Assembly: GCF_032884065.1 (NCBI RefSeq)
Contig: NC_088880.1
Coordinates: 26,598,715 to 26,662,714, forward strand
DNA length: 64,000 bases
Direction: 5' to 3'
Source of the DNA: Artemia franciscana
Lineage: Eukaryota > Arthropoda > Branchiopoda > Anostraca > Artemiidae
Numbering within the stretch: the first letter of the stretch is position 1; the number at the start of each line of letters is the position of its first letter. Shown one piece after another: positions 25,405 to 36,540 of this stretch. The notes beneath the pieces were generated by a model. It was not told where the DNA came from, did no database searches, and saw only the letters and a program-made list of their open reading frames with translations. Both the position numbers and the translations under genes were made by a program.

Positions 25405-26582
25405 GAATCGTAATAGCTCCTGAGTTAGTGAGATCTTATTTATTAGAAAGAAGTTTTACAGTCCAAGTTGGTGAGGAATCATCTCATATTTTTCCTTTAG
25501 AAAATACAGGGGTTTCACAAGGGTCTATATTGGGGTCGTTACTCTTTTTGATCTACGTGAATGACCTTCCAAAATGCATGCCTTCGGACGACGAATTACC
25601 AATATTGTTTGCAGATGATACAACAATTAGTTTGAAGGCGGGCAACGAGGAGGACCTACGAGCGGCCCTCGAAACTGTTGCTTTAAATGTAAATTCTTGG
25701 ATTCATGCTAATCGACTAATGCCTAACCTAGAGAAGTCGGAATTCGTAGTCTTTGGGAGAAGTTTGAGAGCAGTGAAGCGTGTGTCATTTAAAACTATTA
25801 GCATTGGAACTTCCATCATAAAAAAAGTGGATGTATTTAGGTATTTAGGTATCTACATTGACTCAACTCTGTCTTTTAAGACGCATATTAATAAACTCGA
25901 GGCAACAGTGTACAGGAATTTCGGTTTTTTGCATTAAGTTCCTGTTTACTTACCAAAAAATGAGAAAATTATATTTTTTGTTAGTTGAATGCTATTTTCA
26001 ATAGTGTCCGACGGTTTGGATGTTGACATTCCATTCACATTTACGAAGACTTCAAATTGTCCAAAACAAGGCAATAAGAATCCTGGACCTTTTTTTAACA
26101 CACCCTAGGAAGACAAAAAAATTATCTGAAACCAAAACATTTTTTTATTCCTTGATACTCTTACAACAAATTGTTCACCTTAAAATAGGCATATGGTTTT
26201 TAGAAATCCAGCGTAGGGATATTTTTTCAATAACATGAAACTCTTGGTTGAAAATAGACATAGCCATTTATCATGAGCAAGGAACAAGTTTCTTTTTCCT
26301 TTTATTAAAAATGAGAGATCAAGACTAAGTTTAAAATATCAACTTCCTGGGATAGCCAATAATTTGACTTAATACGTCAACTATTTGATTTAGTAAGTGA
26401 GCCACTCTATACTTATAAAAAGAAATGGAAAGATATAGTTCTTTCTGCCTATAGTAGCGAGGACTGAATGTAAAGTGATTTATTTACAAATTAGTAATTA
26501 AGTCCCATCCGGATCTCCATGAGTCGATTTTTCCTGCTTCTCTCTCTCTCTCTCTCCCTCTCTCCCCCTCCCTCTCTCCTCC

Positions 26583-26654
<72 letters not shown>

Positions 26655-26815
26655 TCTCTCTCTTTCTCTGTTTACTCCGTGTGAGTTATTGAGGTGTAAT
26701 TCCCTCTTTTTTTCTCTATTGTTAAAGGAGACAAAACAAGTTGCCTCCCTGTCTCCTTTATATAAGATTTATGTATATCGTTTCTTGTTTAATAAAGTCT
26801 AAGTCTAAGATAATT
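25405..26815 (+). mobile_element. LINE RT and 3' end, 5'-truncated
   Basis: An open frame of 169 residues (25428-25937) carries GVSQGSILGSLLFLIYVNDL (residues 28-47; canonical GVPQGSILGPLLF), the catalytic FADDT (61-65) and VFRYLGIYIDSTLSFKTHI (136-154). After a stop and shift, 26020-26238 continues with HLRRLQIVQNKAIRIL, as in jockey/CR1-like LINEs. The 3' end near 26790 has AATAAAGTCTAAGTCTAAG, a typical LINE tail with a polyadenylation signal and short repeat. A (CT)n tract interrupts the 3' untranslated part. The 5' end, including endonuclease, is missing. FADD is intact but the element as a whole is truncated. Confidence 0.9.
26537..26670. repeat. (CT)n microsatellite
   Basis: About 130 bp of CT with CCC interruptions, within the LINE 3' region. 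Confidence 0.97.
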
Positions 26816-27559
26816 CTTTAATTGCATGCGATGGCTATTCCATTAAACATTAGAAGTCCTAATTTTTCCTCTTCTTTTCAGATAAAAAGGGCTGTGTAAG
26901 TATTCACGTACAAAAAAAAAAACAGAATTAGTTTTCACTGCCTCTGGTACTTCAAGAAACACCGTATTCTAGGGGGGGGGGGAGTTTCCTGGTTTACCAC
27001 CCCACCCCGGAATTTTCGTCTGACTCGTAAACACTTATCAAAATGTATATAAGCAAATTTTTCTATGCGTTTTTTAAAGTTATTTTGATAAATCACCCCT
27101 AGAAAAAAAACTTTGACAATCTTAGAAAGCAGATTTGCTACACGTTAGTACTAAATCTTGTTAAATGGCTTTTTTTTTTCACAAGAAATGGGCTAAGATA
27201 AGGAGTTAAACCAGTTGTTAGTGCCAGGGGGCCAAGTTTTGCTCAATAAAATCTAATCTCTTTCGCAAAACAACTTTAATTTCATTATATTTTATACTAC
27301 AAACCTTTTTACTTGTTTATACCGATAAATCTTTCTATACTATCAACAATCAAATTAAATTGCAAAGTACTTTTTAAAATATTTAGTCTAGATGTTCATC
27401 TTCAGAAAAATTTATTATAAGTATACCAAGTATTTGTGACGCCATTCATATGGAAAATTATTTCATGTGAATGGTAGTATGCCAATCTAAAAAAAAAGAT
27501 GAGAAAATGGGTCTCGTTATAGGACCCATTTAATGGCTGTAAATTGAATTTGAATCCTT

Positions 27560-27965
27560 GGGAATGTTTTCTAGAGAAATTGCTTATGGATTGCTTATGG
27601 ATTGTTTTGGGCACACGGCTGAATGACAGTATTTCAAACAGTGGACTGTGCAAAAAGTGTGGTTCAATCCCGCTTTCTAGGGTTAATAATGAGAGAAAGT
27701 TTGAGATGAGCCATCTCAGATGGCTAGGACACGTTTTGTAGATGAAGAATGATAGATTGTCAAATATGATCCTTTTTGGCCAGCCGTCTAGGGCTAAACG
27801 GAAAGCAGGTCGTCCGTCGTTGAGGTGGAGGATGCAAGGAAAGATTTAACAGAAATATGAACTTCCTGGGAGGGTGTAAAGAGCGGGGCTTTGAATATAT
27901 TAAGATGGAGGAGGAGTGTGCGAAGCTGTGTTGGTCTCAGATGACTTGGGGCTGCGATGAGTTGT
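27560..27965 (+). mobile_element. RTE-like LINE 3' fragment
   Basis: The + strand reads VLGTRLNDSISNSGLCKKCG followed by SIPLSRVNNERKFEMSHLRW and LGHVL. After a stop it continues with the AKRKAGRPSL.W block and, further on, LRWRRSVRSCVGLR-like sequence. The 3' end has GTAGTAGTAA-like trinucleotides (near 27980). It is the same family as 12765-13150 (minus) and 58440-58705 (plus). Frame breaks show it is dead. Confidence 0.85.
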
Positions 27966-28299
27966 TATAGTACTAGCAGTAGTAGTAATTTATTTGGATT
28001 GAATCCTGCCTGTTTGATTGAAAAGAACTAAATTCAAAATTTCAAATAATTCAAATTTCATCAACTCTGAATATATTTATCTCCGGCACAAACGGGAGAA
28101 GTTAAATCGGTTTTCTCCGTAAGAACCTGTTATATTGCCAATTTTTTGCCAAGTATGGTCAAATTATATTCGCACTGGTTCTTTTTTGTAACCTTTCTTT
28201 TACTTCTAAACACTATACTTTTGCTTGACGTCCTCAAAAGTCTTAATTTATTGACCAAGCTGTACCCTCAGTGAAAGCGATCTTTGGCCTATCATTCTC

Positions 28300-28745
28300 T
28301 TTTTCAGTGAATTTCTCACAAATATATGTTTCGTTTCTCTTCCAGTATGTTATCTTTTGTTTTCAGCATGTGCTCTCTTTGCTCATACTTTTTAAATGTG
28401 TTTCCCCCTTTTGTGCTTAATCCCTGCCCTCAGGGATGAAAGAGATTATAGTACCTCCAATCCCTTTATAATCAAATGCCTCTTTTTCTATCCCTCTTTA
28501 TTCGTTCTTTTTTGTGTTATTTTTGATCTGTTTTCTTCTTTCCTCTCTTGATTTTCCTATTCTATCTTGTTTCTCTTTTTTAACTTTTTTTCTGAATCCC
28601 TGCCCTCACTGAAAAATACCTGAGTACCTTCAATCCCTTTGTCAGCAAAGCACTCAACAAATGCATTTTTCTATCCCTCTCCTCTGTATTATCTTTTCAT
28701 TTTTTGTGTTTACTCTCCTTCCTTTATTGCTTTTCCTATGCTTTT
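28300..28745. repeat. Tandem duplication, period about 180 bp
   Basis: AATCCCTGCCCTCA..GA, then AGTACCT.CAATCCCTTT, then TTTTTCTATCCCTCT and TTTTTTGTGTTA recurs near 28420 and near 28600. The pyrimidine-rich fillers differ. Confidence 0.7.
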
Positions 28746-29789
28746 TTTTGTTTTTCGTTTAAGGTATTTATAAATAGTTAATTTATTTTCTTTTTTATTA
28801 TTGTAGAATTACGAATTTAGCTCATTTTAGCTTGGGATAGTCGTTTTTGAATAAAGCCTTATTTTATTTTTTCTCAAATTCATAAGACCTTTCTATTTAA
28901 AAGTTTCATTTTTGCTCCCTCTTATCGTGAGAATCAAAGAAGTTTCTGATCAGTTTCAAGAGAACAAAAATGCATCCCCGAAAAAAGAATTTCTTATCAC
29001 TTAGAAATTAAAGCCTTTTCATCTATTGTTCTCTGTGCATTTTCTTTTCATTCTTCCTTGAGTCGTTGCTTGTCCGCTAATGAGAAAAGTTGAGACTCTT
29101 TTCCTGTAAAGGGAAATAATTATTGCATTCTATGCCCAATTGATCGCAAAGATACTTCTTATATTTTTCAACTCAACAGTGAAATGTGCTATATAGTCTT
29201 TTATATAACAGAACTTTTAGGGAGTACAATTACAGATAAGAACATCGGCAACTTTGCTTAATGCATTGTAAGAATACTTCCGTATGGCTACGCCTTTATA
29301 CAGTGATTTATGGCGATTTCTAATTTCTTAGACCATGCTGCCTTTCTAAGTGAAATAAAAACTAAAATAATTAGTTAAGCTTTGAATTAAGACAGTAAAC
29401 AAACATTGAAAAAATGCTAATAAATATTAAAATACTAAATAAATAATAATATTAAATAATAAATAGTAAAATGCTAATAAATATTATAACTTCAACTTCA
29501 CTTCCTCTAGTCTTTATCAACGAAGAAAGAAGTTGACACAACATACAAGAAAGTAACATAAAGAGATGTTTTTTTCTGTATTTTATGTTTATATAATTTT
29601 CTATATTCCTTTTTAAAAGGAATTTTTTTGAGGGAGTCTCAGGTCATATTGTTTATTTACTGTCATACGGCTGTTATTTAGGTGGCAATTTCTCACTCTT
29701 GGCCTTTTACATTACCCAATACATGAGAAAATTAGAGTTTTTGTTCTAACTTTAAGACATTCGATACTTTAAAATTATGCGAATCGGCG

Positions 29790-30330
29790 CATAATTCTCA
29801 ATTTTGGGAGCCTCATTGTTGGCTGATTGTCTCAAAGACAAAGGGTTCATTAGCAAATTCTCCCAGGGACTAGCCACCATTGAGAGCTATTGAGAATTTG
29901 TGGTTTGACTATGAAATTTGATATGAACGACAATTAAATCTTGCGTCACTTGTGTCAGCAAGGTTTTTTGTCAAAACGGTATCACCACAGCAAACTCCCA
30001 AAGTTACCAAATTGCTCAAATGATATTTCCTTTTACCTGATTTTTAGCATTTTTCCTAGCAAGTATGCTGGAAGATTTTTAGGGACTGCCCTTTCCTTAA
30101 CTTTAAAAAGAAAATTATTCTCTGTTTATTCAAAAAATAAAATTCACACTATCTAATGATGTAAGTTTCATCAAAACTGAATATCTCTATCTCCGCCACA
30201 AAACAGGAAAAGGCTGTAACAGGAAAGGCTGTACCGGATTTTTGTCTGTTTATTCAAAACTGAATATCTCTATCTCCGCCACAAAAAAGGAAAAGGCTGT
30301 AACTTACCTGTACCGGATTTTTGACAATGA
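29790..30330 (+). repeat. Dispersed repeat family copy 2, with an internal duplication
   Basis: Same motif order as 10500-11130: GTCTCAAAGACAAAGGG, GAATTTGTGGTTTGACTATG, GTCAGCAAGGTTTTTTGTCA, AACTCCCAAAG, AAATTGCTCAAATG, CTGATTTTTAGCATTTTTCC. At the 3' end about 75 bp containing AAAACTGAATATCTCTATCT is duplicated (starts near 30172 and 30247). A further short piece lies at 28060-28130. Confidence 0.75.
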
Positions 30331-30569
30331 CGATTCCAGTGATGTGGTTTTCATTCTGATTCGACACCAATTTCGAAAGTGTTTAGGCTAGTTTTCGAAA
30401 GCTCAAAGAATTTGTTTTTGCAAAATACTATTAAGATTAAAACTCTTCGGTCATTGGCATTGGACAGTTTTGTCAAAAAACATTTTATAATTGTTTGTTT
30501 CTATGGGTCGTATTGGTTCTTTAAGAGGCTGCCCCTACTTAGACGACCATGATCAAATCCTCTTATGCT

Positions 30570-30690
30570 CAATCAAAATACACTAACTCGACTGACAGAT
30601 CAAAATAATAGATCAACATTATTTGTTGATCTATAAAACTCGATTTATAAAACTCGACTGACAGATCAAAATAATTCAAATTTTCAATTT
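30570..30690. repeat. Short direct repeats ACTCGACTGACAGATC
   Basis: ACTCGACTGACAGATCAAAA occurs near 30585 and 30652 with a partial copy (AAACTCGATTTAT) between, plus a small palindrome AAATTTTCAATTTGAATT. Confidence 0.6.
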
Positions 30691-32445
30691 GAATTATCCG
30701 CCAAGATCTACCAGGTCTTTGTATTTCGAGAAAAGAACGTCTTAAGTCTTTCTTGTTCAATCATTAACTGGAAAAAAAATATTGAGTAGTTTTTGGTGCT
30801 TGTTTATGTATTTGAACGTAGAAGTATAGAGTATAAGTGTTCAGTATAGAATATGTTCGATCATAGAAAAATATTAAGTGTTGTTTGTGTTCGTTTATGT
30901 GTTTGATGCTAAATGTGGTACATTTGATTATAAAATTGAATTTTAGCGTATTCTTTTAAGTTCAAATTGATTGTGGCTTCTCGTTAATTTTTTTAGTAAT
31001 TGATTGTCTAATATTTTTTTTTATTAGGGGGGTATTTTTTAAGGAATATCCTTTTGTGCGTTAGAATTTAAGAGTCAGTCGAATATTTTTGCGTATTGAA
31101 ATCTGATTTTTATTTATTTATTTTTTTTTTAATTCGAACTTGGACGATTTTACATTTTAGATGTTTGCTCCGCTCGTTGCATATTGTGGTCACGTCCGAG
31201 AAACAGGCTTTTTTTTTCTTTTTTTGACTTGTCGATTAAAGCAAAATATGCATCAGGAAACCCCTTTAAACCTAGTAAGAAGTTTTTTGAAATCTTAATA
31301 AAAATTAAAGTGAAACTTGATGAATTTGGTATTTGAGTTGTTTTTACATCCGTTGTGCTTTGCTTCATCAATTAGTGCCGTCCAAGATGCGCCGCGAAAC
31401 CTCGTATAGTCTAGTAGTCTATATTATAATTACTCAAAACTTGTTTTGCACTGAATATGTTTAGACTTTAAATGGCCCAACAACCAAGTAAAAGCTAGGC
31501 GTTCCTGTTCCAGTTTCTTAAGGGTTTGTCGTCTTTTTAACTGCAGCTTCTATCAAGGTGGGCGACCACCTCCTTAGTCTTCCTCCCTCTCTATCTCTCT
31601 CTCTCTGTTTCTGTTTGTCTTTATCTCTTTCGTTCTCTCTCCTCTTGTTTTTTGTCGTATTATTTTCATTTTTCTGATTATACCCATAATCCCCTGTATT
31701 ATTCGTATTTAACTTTTATTAAATTTGGACTCCCCTCCTCCACCACCCTAAGAACAATGCTTCTCTCCTCTGTCTTCCTCTTTTATGAAAAATAAAAGGA
31801 AGAAAAAGTGTACTCTTCTAACAGAGATTGAAGCGTTGTAGATCGTCATCATTCTGGCATCTGGCAGATGTATTTACGATGGATCATGTTTGTTTTTCGA
31901 GAAATCTGAAGCCTAAGAATGTTATAACTACTTGTATTAGTTAGGTTGCAGTTCTGATATAATTTCTGGTGAACAAAAACACTAATATATGAGATGGCAT
32001 ACGAGAAAAGAGGCGTGAACAAAAACAGGGTGAAGTTCCACGACGCAGAACTGGCAATTTTTTATTTTGAAGTCCCTTGCAGGGCCGTCAAGACATAACT
32101 CGGTGGAAAAATCCCCCTAGATTCATCTGTTTTAGCGATAAGATACATAATAAGAATGAATGTGACTGTTTATAGAAGTTGCCCGGGGTGTTGGAAGCAA
32201 AGAACTGTGCACATTTTCATAGTATTTTCCTGCAGTTATATTTTTGGATTATGTGTACATTTTTCTAACATGTTAACAGTAGAAGTTTTAATTATCAATA
32301 ATATATTCAGTGGAAATAAAAAAAGACAAATTGAATATACCAGCGTGGAACCACTGAAGGCCAGCCCCCCTTTCCGAGCTCCTCTCTCCCTCTACAATCT
32401 GTCTTTCTCAAAAAAGTATTATGGTAATTAAAATTTTCTTTATAG

Positions 32446-32569
32446 ACAAGGTCAAGCTCACACACAGCAGTCCGAGGAAACGAGAGTCTGGCAGCGCAAG
32501 GATTCAAGATGGCAGCACGTTCATTTCCACCGTTCAGGCTGTCCGTCTTTTACATTGGGGCATAAATAA
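32446..32569 (+). CDS. CaMKII: CaMKII terminal coding exon (hub 4 of 4, with stop)
   Basis: The acceptor CTTTATAG|A completes Lys (AA|A). The exon then reads [20 protein letters not shown] followed by [20 protein letters not shown] and TAA (32567-32569). Known CaMKII ends with [22 protein letters not shown] plus a variable tail, and insect forms also have [14 protein letters not shown], so the identity is clear. The tail [12 protein letters not shown] is unusual but comparable in length to short CaMKII tails such as RSGAPSVLPH. An AATAAA overlaps the stop (32565-32570). This exon seals the hub domain and ends the reading frame; alternative last exons are possible but none was seen. Confidence 0.97.
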
Positions 32570-32570
32570 A
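32565..32570 (+). promoter_or_regulatory. AATAAA overlapping the CaMKII stop codon
   Basis: The sequence CATAAATAAATTTTTG contains the stop TAA inside AATAAA. If used, the 3' UTR would be only about 20 nt. Other AATAAA words lie at about 32927 and 32940 and are more ordinary candidates. Confidence 0.35.
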
Positions 32571-34129
32571 TTTTTGTCATTTACTTGAGCTTTACCTGAA
32601 GTTCTGTCAACACTGACGAGAAGAGACATTTTTGTAGCACAGTCGCCTTAGAATGTGCGATATTGTTCCTTAGTTGTGAGGAAGATTTTTGAAAGGTTTT
32701 TAACGTATTGTGAAGTTTTTAAGCTAGTCATGTTTCATCACTTACAGTTCGTAATTTCGTTTTAATTGAATGACGTTGCCTGGTCGGTACCAAAATTCTT
32801 TTTCTCTTTTAAATTTCTCTGTTTAGCATCATTGTCGTGTTTGTTTTAAAGTAACTTTTAACTCAACTTTAACATAGCTCTCTAGCTATCTATCTTTTAT
32901 GTGTTTAAGTAAGTTTCTAGAGATAAAATAAAATTTCGAAATAAATTATGAAATGTCAATACCATTACATCTTTTGGATACTTTTTCGGGGGTGGGGATG
33001 GGGGAGGGATGGATAGATTTTGTGTGTAAAATAGGTAATTTCTAGGGAAATTTGTATAAATCTCGAAATACCGGAGGAGATAGGTCCCACTCTTCCCATG
33101 CTCGGCCATGACTTTTACTTGCATCCAGGGGTCTAGAATTAGTTCTATTTGTCGTGTTTGTTTTAGGATAAACTTTAACTCAACCTTAATATAGCTCTCT
33201 AGTTATTTATCTTTTATGTGTGTAAATCAATTTTTTGAGCTAAAATAAAATTGCCAAGTGTAATTCATTGTTTTTATGTGTATATATTCTTCTTTTTTTT
33301 TATAGTTTTTGCAAAAGTGAAGGATTTGAAAAATGGGAGAAAAGTAGTATTGTAACATGGGTAGGAAACTCTGCCCAAAAAATTGAATTTTTTGGGGGGA
33401 GAATGGGGTTGATGGTTTAATTGGTTCCAAAAAAGGAAGGTCAAGTAGGCAAACGGTGATAAGCTCAGTTTCTTTCTGAGTACTGACAAATATAAACTCA
33501 TCTAAATAGAAACTTCATAATACTGGATATAGATGAAAGTCTAATGAATTTTAGGATGCGCTAACCAATAATTGATTTAAATCCATTTGTGTGGTAATAA
33601 AGAAATATCTATTTCTTATACCTTTAGACATGTTCGTGTCCAGGAGGGAAGAGGGCATATAACAGACTTGTACAAGAGTAACCAAATCACACGTACAAAC
33701 ATTTTGCAAATAGAAACCTTGATAATCGCTGATGATTTTCTGTAAAGCCTCCTCAGTGTTTGTTTTGTGTTCCCTCCCCACCACTCGAATAAGAATCTTG
33801 GATACGTCCCAGCCCCTATATTTATTCCCTGGATATTATAGAAACGACATAGTATAGAAAAGTAGGTAAATAGCCACCAGGCATCTAACAAGAATGTTGG
33901 CAATGAGCCAAGTAATAGATAAGCAAACCGGTTTTGCTTTTTTTTTCAAACAGCTTGTGAAACCTTTGCTGTTAAATACGCTTGTATAGCAAAAACAAGA
34001 TAAGTAAGTAAGTGAATATACTTTAGGATATGCTTCAATAGTCTGACCTGATTTGATACTGTGGCCTTTTTTTGAAACAGCTAATAAATTATAACCTCAG
34101 AATGTGTAAAGTGGACGTTTCACAAACGC
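32570..34129 (+). other. 3' flank of CaMKII, probably including its 3' UTR
   Basis: No further coding exon was recognised. AT-rich with several AATAAA words and the tandem duplication noted separately. 33270-34129 shows nothing I can name. Confidence 0.5.
32829..33265. repeat. Tandem duplication in the CaMKII 3' flank
   Basis: TTGTCGTGTTTGTTTTA, then AACTTT..AACTCAAC.TTAA, then TATAGCTCTCTAG.TAT, then TATCTTTTATGTG, then AAAATAAAATT occurs at about 32832-32935 and again at 33148-33252 (period about 317 bp). The sequence between the copies differs. Confidence 0.8.
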
Positions 34130-34834
34130 ACCACATATGTTAATTCGTCCGAAGTCGACACATGAAATATCGTTTCTCCATCAAACATATGAACTCGCAA
34201 CCCTGGCATCAAAGTAGATTATTTGATGCCAGAGTTGCGAGATATAGCCTGAATGACATACCTTACTGGTTTTTTGTCAGAGCTTCAGATATTTTTATTT
34301 ACAAACTTAGAAGAATATCTAATGCATGAAATAAGCACGGGGGTCACCTACAGAAACTACGTCTTCATTTTAGTAGTATAACTGATGGTTTGTTACACTA
34401 GAATTTCTGTCATTTTTGTGTGAATTGTGAAAATTCCACACAGTTTTCTTAAGTCGTAACTACTAAAAACGCGCTGCAATGTTGAGTCAGCTGAAGCATA
34501 CACATGAATATCTTTTTTACAAATATAGGATCAGCAAAATAGAGTATTTGATGCTAAGATTATAAGATATAATGTGAAGTACATGTCCAGCCATTTTTCG
34601 ATAGAGGTTCAAATAGTTTTATTTCTAAATTGAGAAAAATGTTGTATAAGCGAAATAAGCCAAAAGGGGTTCACCTAAAGAAACTTCCTTTTGTTGTACA
34701 ACTTATGAATTGCTACATCACAACTTTTGATATTTTCATGTAAATTAGTAAAATCTATTACAGCTTTTGAACACCATTACGCGCTGCTGTATTGAGCCGC
34801 CTGAAATGGATATATGGAATATCGTTTCTGCATC
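34130..34834. repeat. Tandem array, period about 330 bp, with internal hairpin
   Basis: GAA...CACATGAA.ATC..TTT then ATCA, later AATAAGC..G.GGGGTTCACCTA.AGAAACT, then TAAAA.CGCGCTGCAAT.TTGAG recurs with starts near 34150, 34490 and 34800; the third unit is cut off by the fold-back element at 34835. In unit 1, 34195-34249 forms a strong hairpin: CTCGCAACCCTGGCATCAAA, an 8-bp spacer, TTTGATGCCAGAGTTGCGAG. Confidence 0.8.
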
Positions 34835-35137
34835 AAATTAAATAAAAAAAACAAGTTTTTTCAACTGAAAGTAAGGAGTGACATCAAAACTTAAAACGCA
34901 CAGAAATTACTTCGTATATGAAAGAGGCTGCTTCCTCATCAACGCCCCGCTCTTTACGCTAAAGTTTGACTCTTTCTCTCAATTCTTCTTTCTAAAACAG
35001 TAAAAAACTTTAGCGTAAAGAGCGGGGCGTTGATGAGGAAGCAGCCTCTTTCATATACGAAGTAATTTCTGTGCGTTTTAAGTTTTGATGTCACTCCTTA
35101 CTTTCAGTTGAAAAAACTTGTTTTTTTTATTTAATTT
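34835..35137. repeat. Perfect 133-bp inverted repeat with 37-bp loop
   Basis: Arm 34835-34967 and arm 35005-35137 appear to be exact reverse complements when read base by base, including an 8-A/8-T run. The loop is 34968-35004. It is the outer module of the fold-back element. Confidence 0.92.
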
Positions 35138-36540
35138 CTGAACGTTTTTGAATCAATGCATGTTTTGATTTTGGCTCTCCGCAGAGGAATGATCAAAACG
35201 AAATTTGCATATTTTTTTTTTTTTGGCTCAATGGCTTTTCATAATTTTGATCGAATGATTTTGAGAACAAAAGAGCGGGGGACGAAGCCTAGTTGCCCCC
35301 CGATTTTTTGGTTAATTAAAAAGGCAACTAGAACTTTTAATTTTTTACGAATCTTTTTATTGGTAAAAGATTTACGTAACTTATAAATTAGCTTACGTAA
35401 AGAACTTTTGTATTCTCATGTTTTTATTACATATATGAGGGGATTCGCCCCATCGTCAGTACCTCGCTCTTTACACTAAAGCTTAAATTTTATCCCAATT
35501 CATTAAGAATGACCCCCTGAATCACAAAAGCCGTAGAATAAGTAGTTGAAATTACCGAAAATACTTTAGCGTAAAGAGCGAGGTATTAGAAGGAGGTGAG
35601 CCCCTCATATGGGTAATAATTTCTGTTTGTTTTAAGTTTTATTGCTGTTCCTTACTTCCAGCTGAAAAAGCTTTTTCACTTTTATTTTTTAATTGTTTTT
35701 TTTAAATAATGCTAGTAAATCCTGCTCTCCCTTCATGGAAATTTTCTTCTCCCATTACAAATTCTCGAAGGAAAGTTCCCCCAGCATATCCCCCTCTTCT
35801 CAACCCCTCCCCCAAACCAAAAAAATCCTCCTGAAAACGCCTGTATACTTCCCAATAACCATTACTATATGTAAGCACAGGTCAAAGTTTGTAACTTGTT
35901 GCCTCTCCCACGGGGACTGTGGGGGAGTAAGTCGTCCCCAAAGACATAGTTATAAGGTTTTTCGACTACGCTGAATAAAATGGCTATCTCAGAATTTTGA
36001 TCCGTTGACTTTGGGAAAATAATTAGCGTGGGAGGGGGCCTAGGTGCCCTCCATTTTTTTTGGTCACTTAAAAAGGACACTAGAACTTTTCATTTCCGTT
36101 AGAATGAGCCCTCTTGCAACATTCTAGGACAACTGGGTCGATATGATCACCCCTGGGGAAAAAAAAAAAAACATACAAATAAACACGCATCCGTGATCTG
36201 CCTTCTGGCAAAAAATGCAAAATTCCACATTTTTGTAGATAGGAGCTCGAAACTTCTACAGTAGGGTTCTCTGATACGCTGAATCTGATGGTGTGATTTT
36301 CGTTAAGATTCTATGACTTTTAGGGGGCGTTTCCCCCTATTTTCTAAAATAACGCAAATTTTCTCAGGCTCGTAACTTTTGATGGGTAAGACTAAACTTG
36401 ATGAAACTTATATATTTAAAACCAGCATTAAAATGCGATTCTTTTGATGTAGCTAATGGTATCAAAATTCCATTTTTTAGAGTTTTGGTTACTATTGAGC
36501 CGGGTCGCTCCTTACTACAGTTCGTTACCACGAACTGTTT
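34835..36540 (-). mobile_element. Composite fold-back element, full-length copy, minus orientation
   Basis: From left to right: hairpin module 2 (arms 34835-34967 and 35005-35137), block B (35138-35424), hairpin module 1 (imperfect arms about 35425-35486 and 35562-35630), block A (35700-36500), and a terminal 22-bp palindrome ACAGTTCGTTACCACGAACT(GT) at 36517-36538. Both hairpins present GCTCTTTACGCTAAAG facing its complement. No protein-coding gene is evident, so it is non-autonomous. Other copies are at 49143-50560, 53925-55196 and 56649-58310. The class is unknown to me: the arms suggest a fold-back element and the small terminal palindrome could suggest a Helitron-like end, but neither is shown. 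Confidence 0.88.

Larger units (their letters stand above)
20980..32445 (+). other. CaMKII intron between hub exons 3 and 4
   Basis: A GTAAGT...TTATAG intron of about 11.5 kb, phase 2. It contains LINE remnants (21545-22620, 25405-26815, 27560-27965), a (CT)n tract (26537-26670), a tandem duplication (28300-28745) and dispersed repeat copy 2 (29790-30330). I saw no further hub exon in it, and none is required because the exons on both sides join in frame. 23353-25400 and 30700-32400 hold no recognisable feature. Confidence 0.85.
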
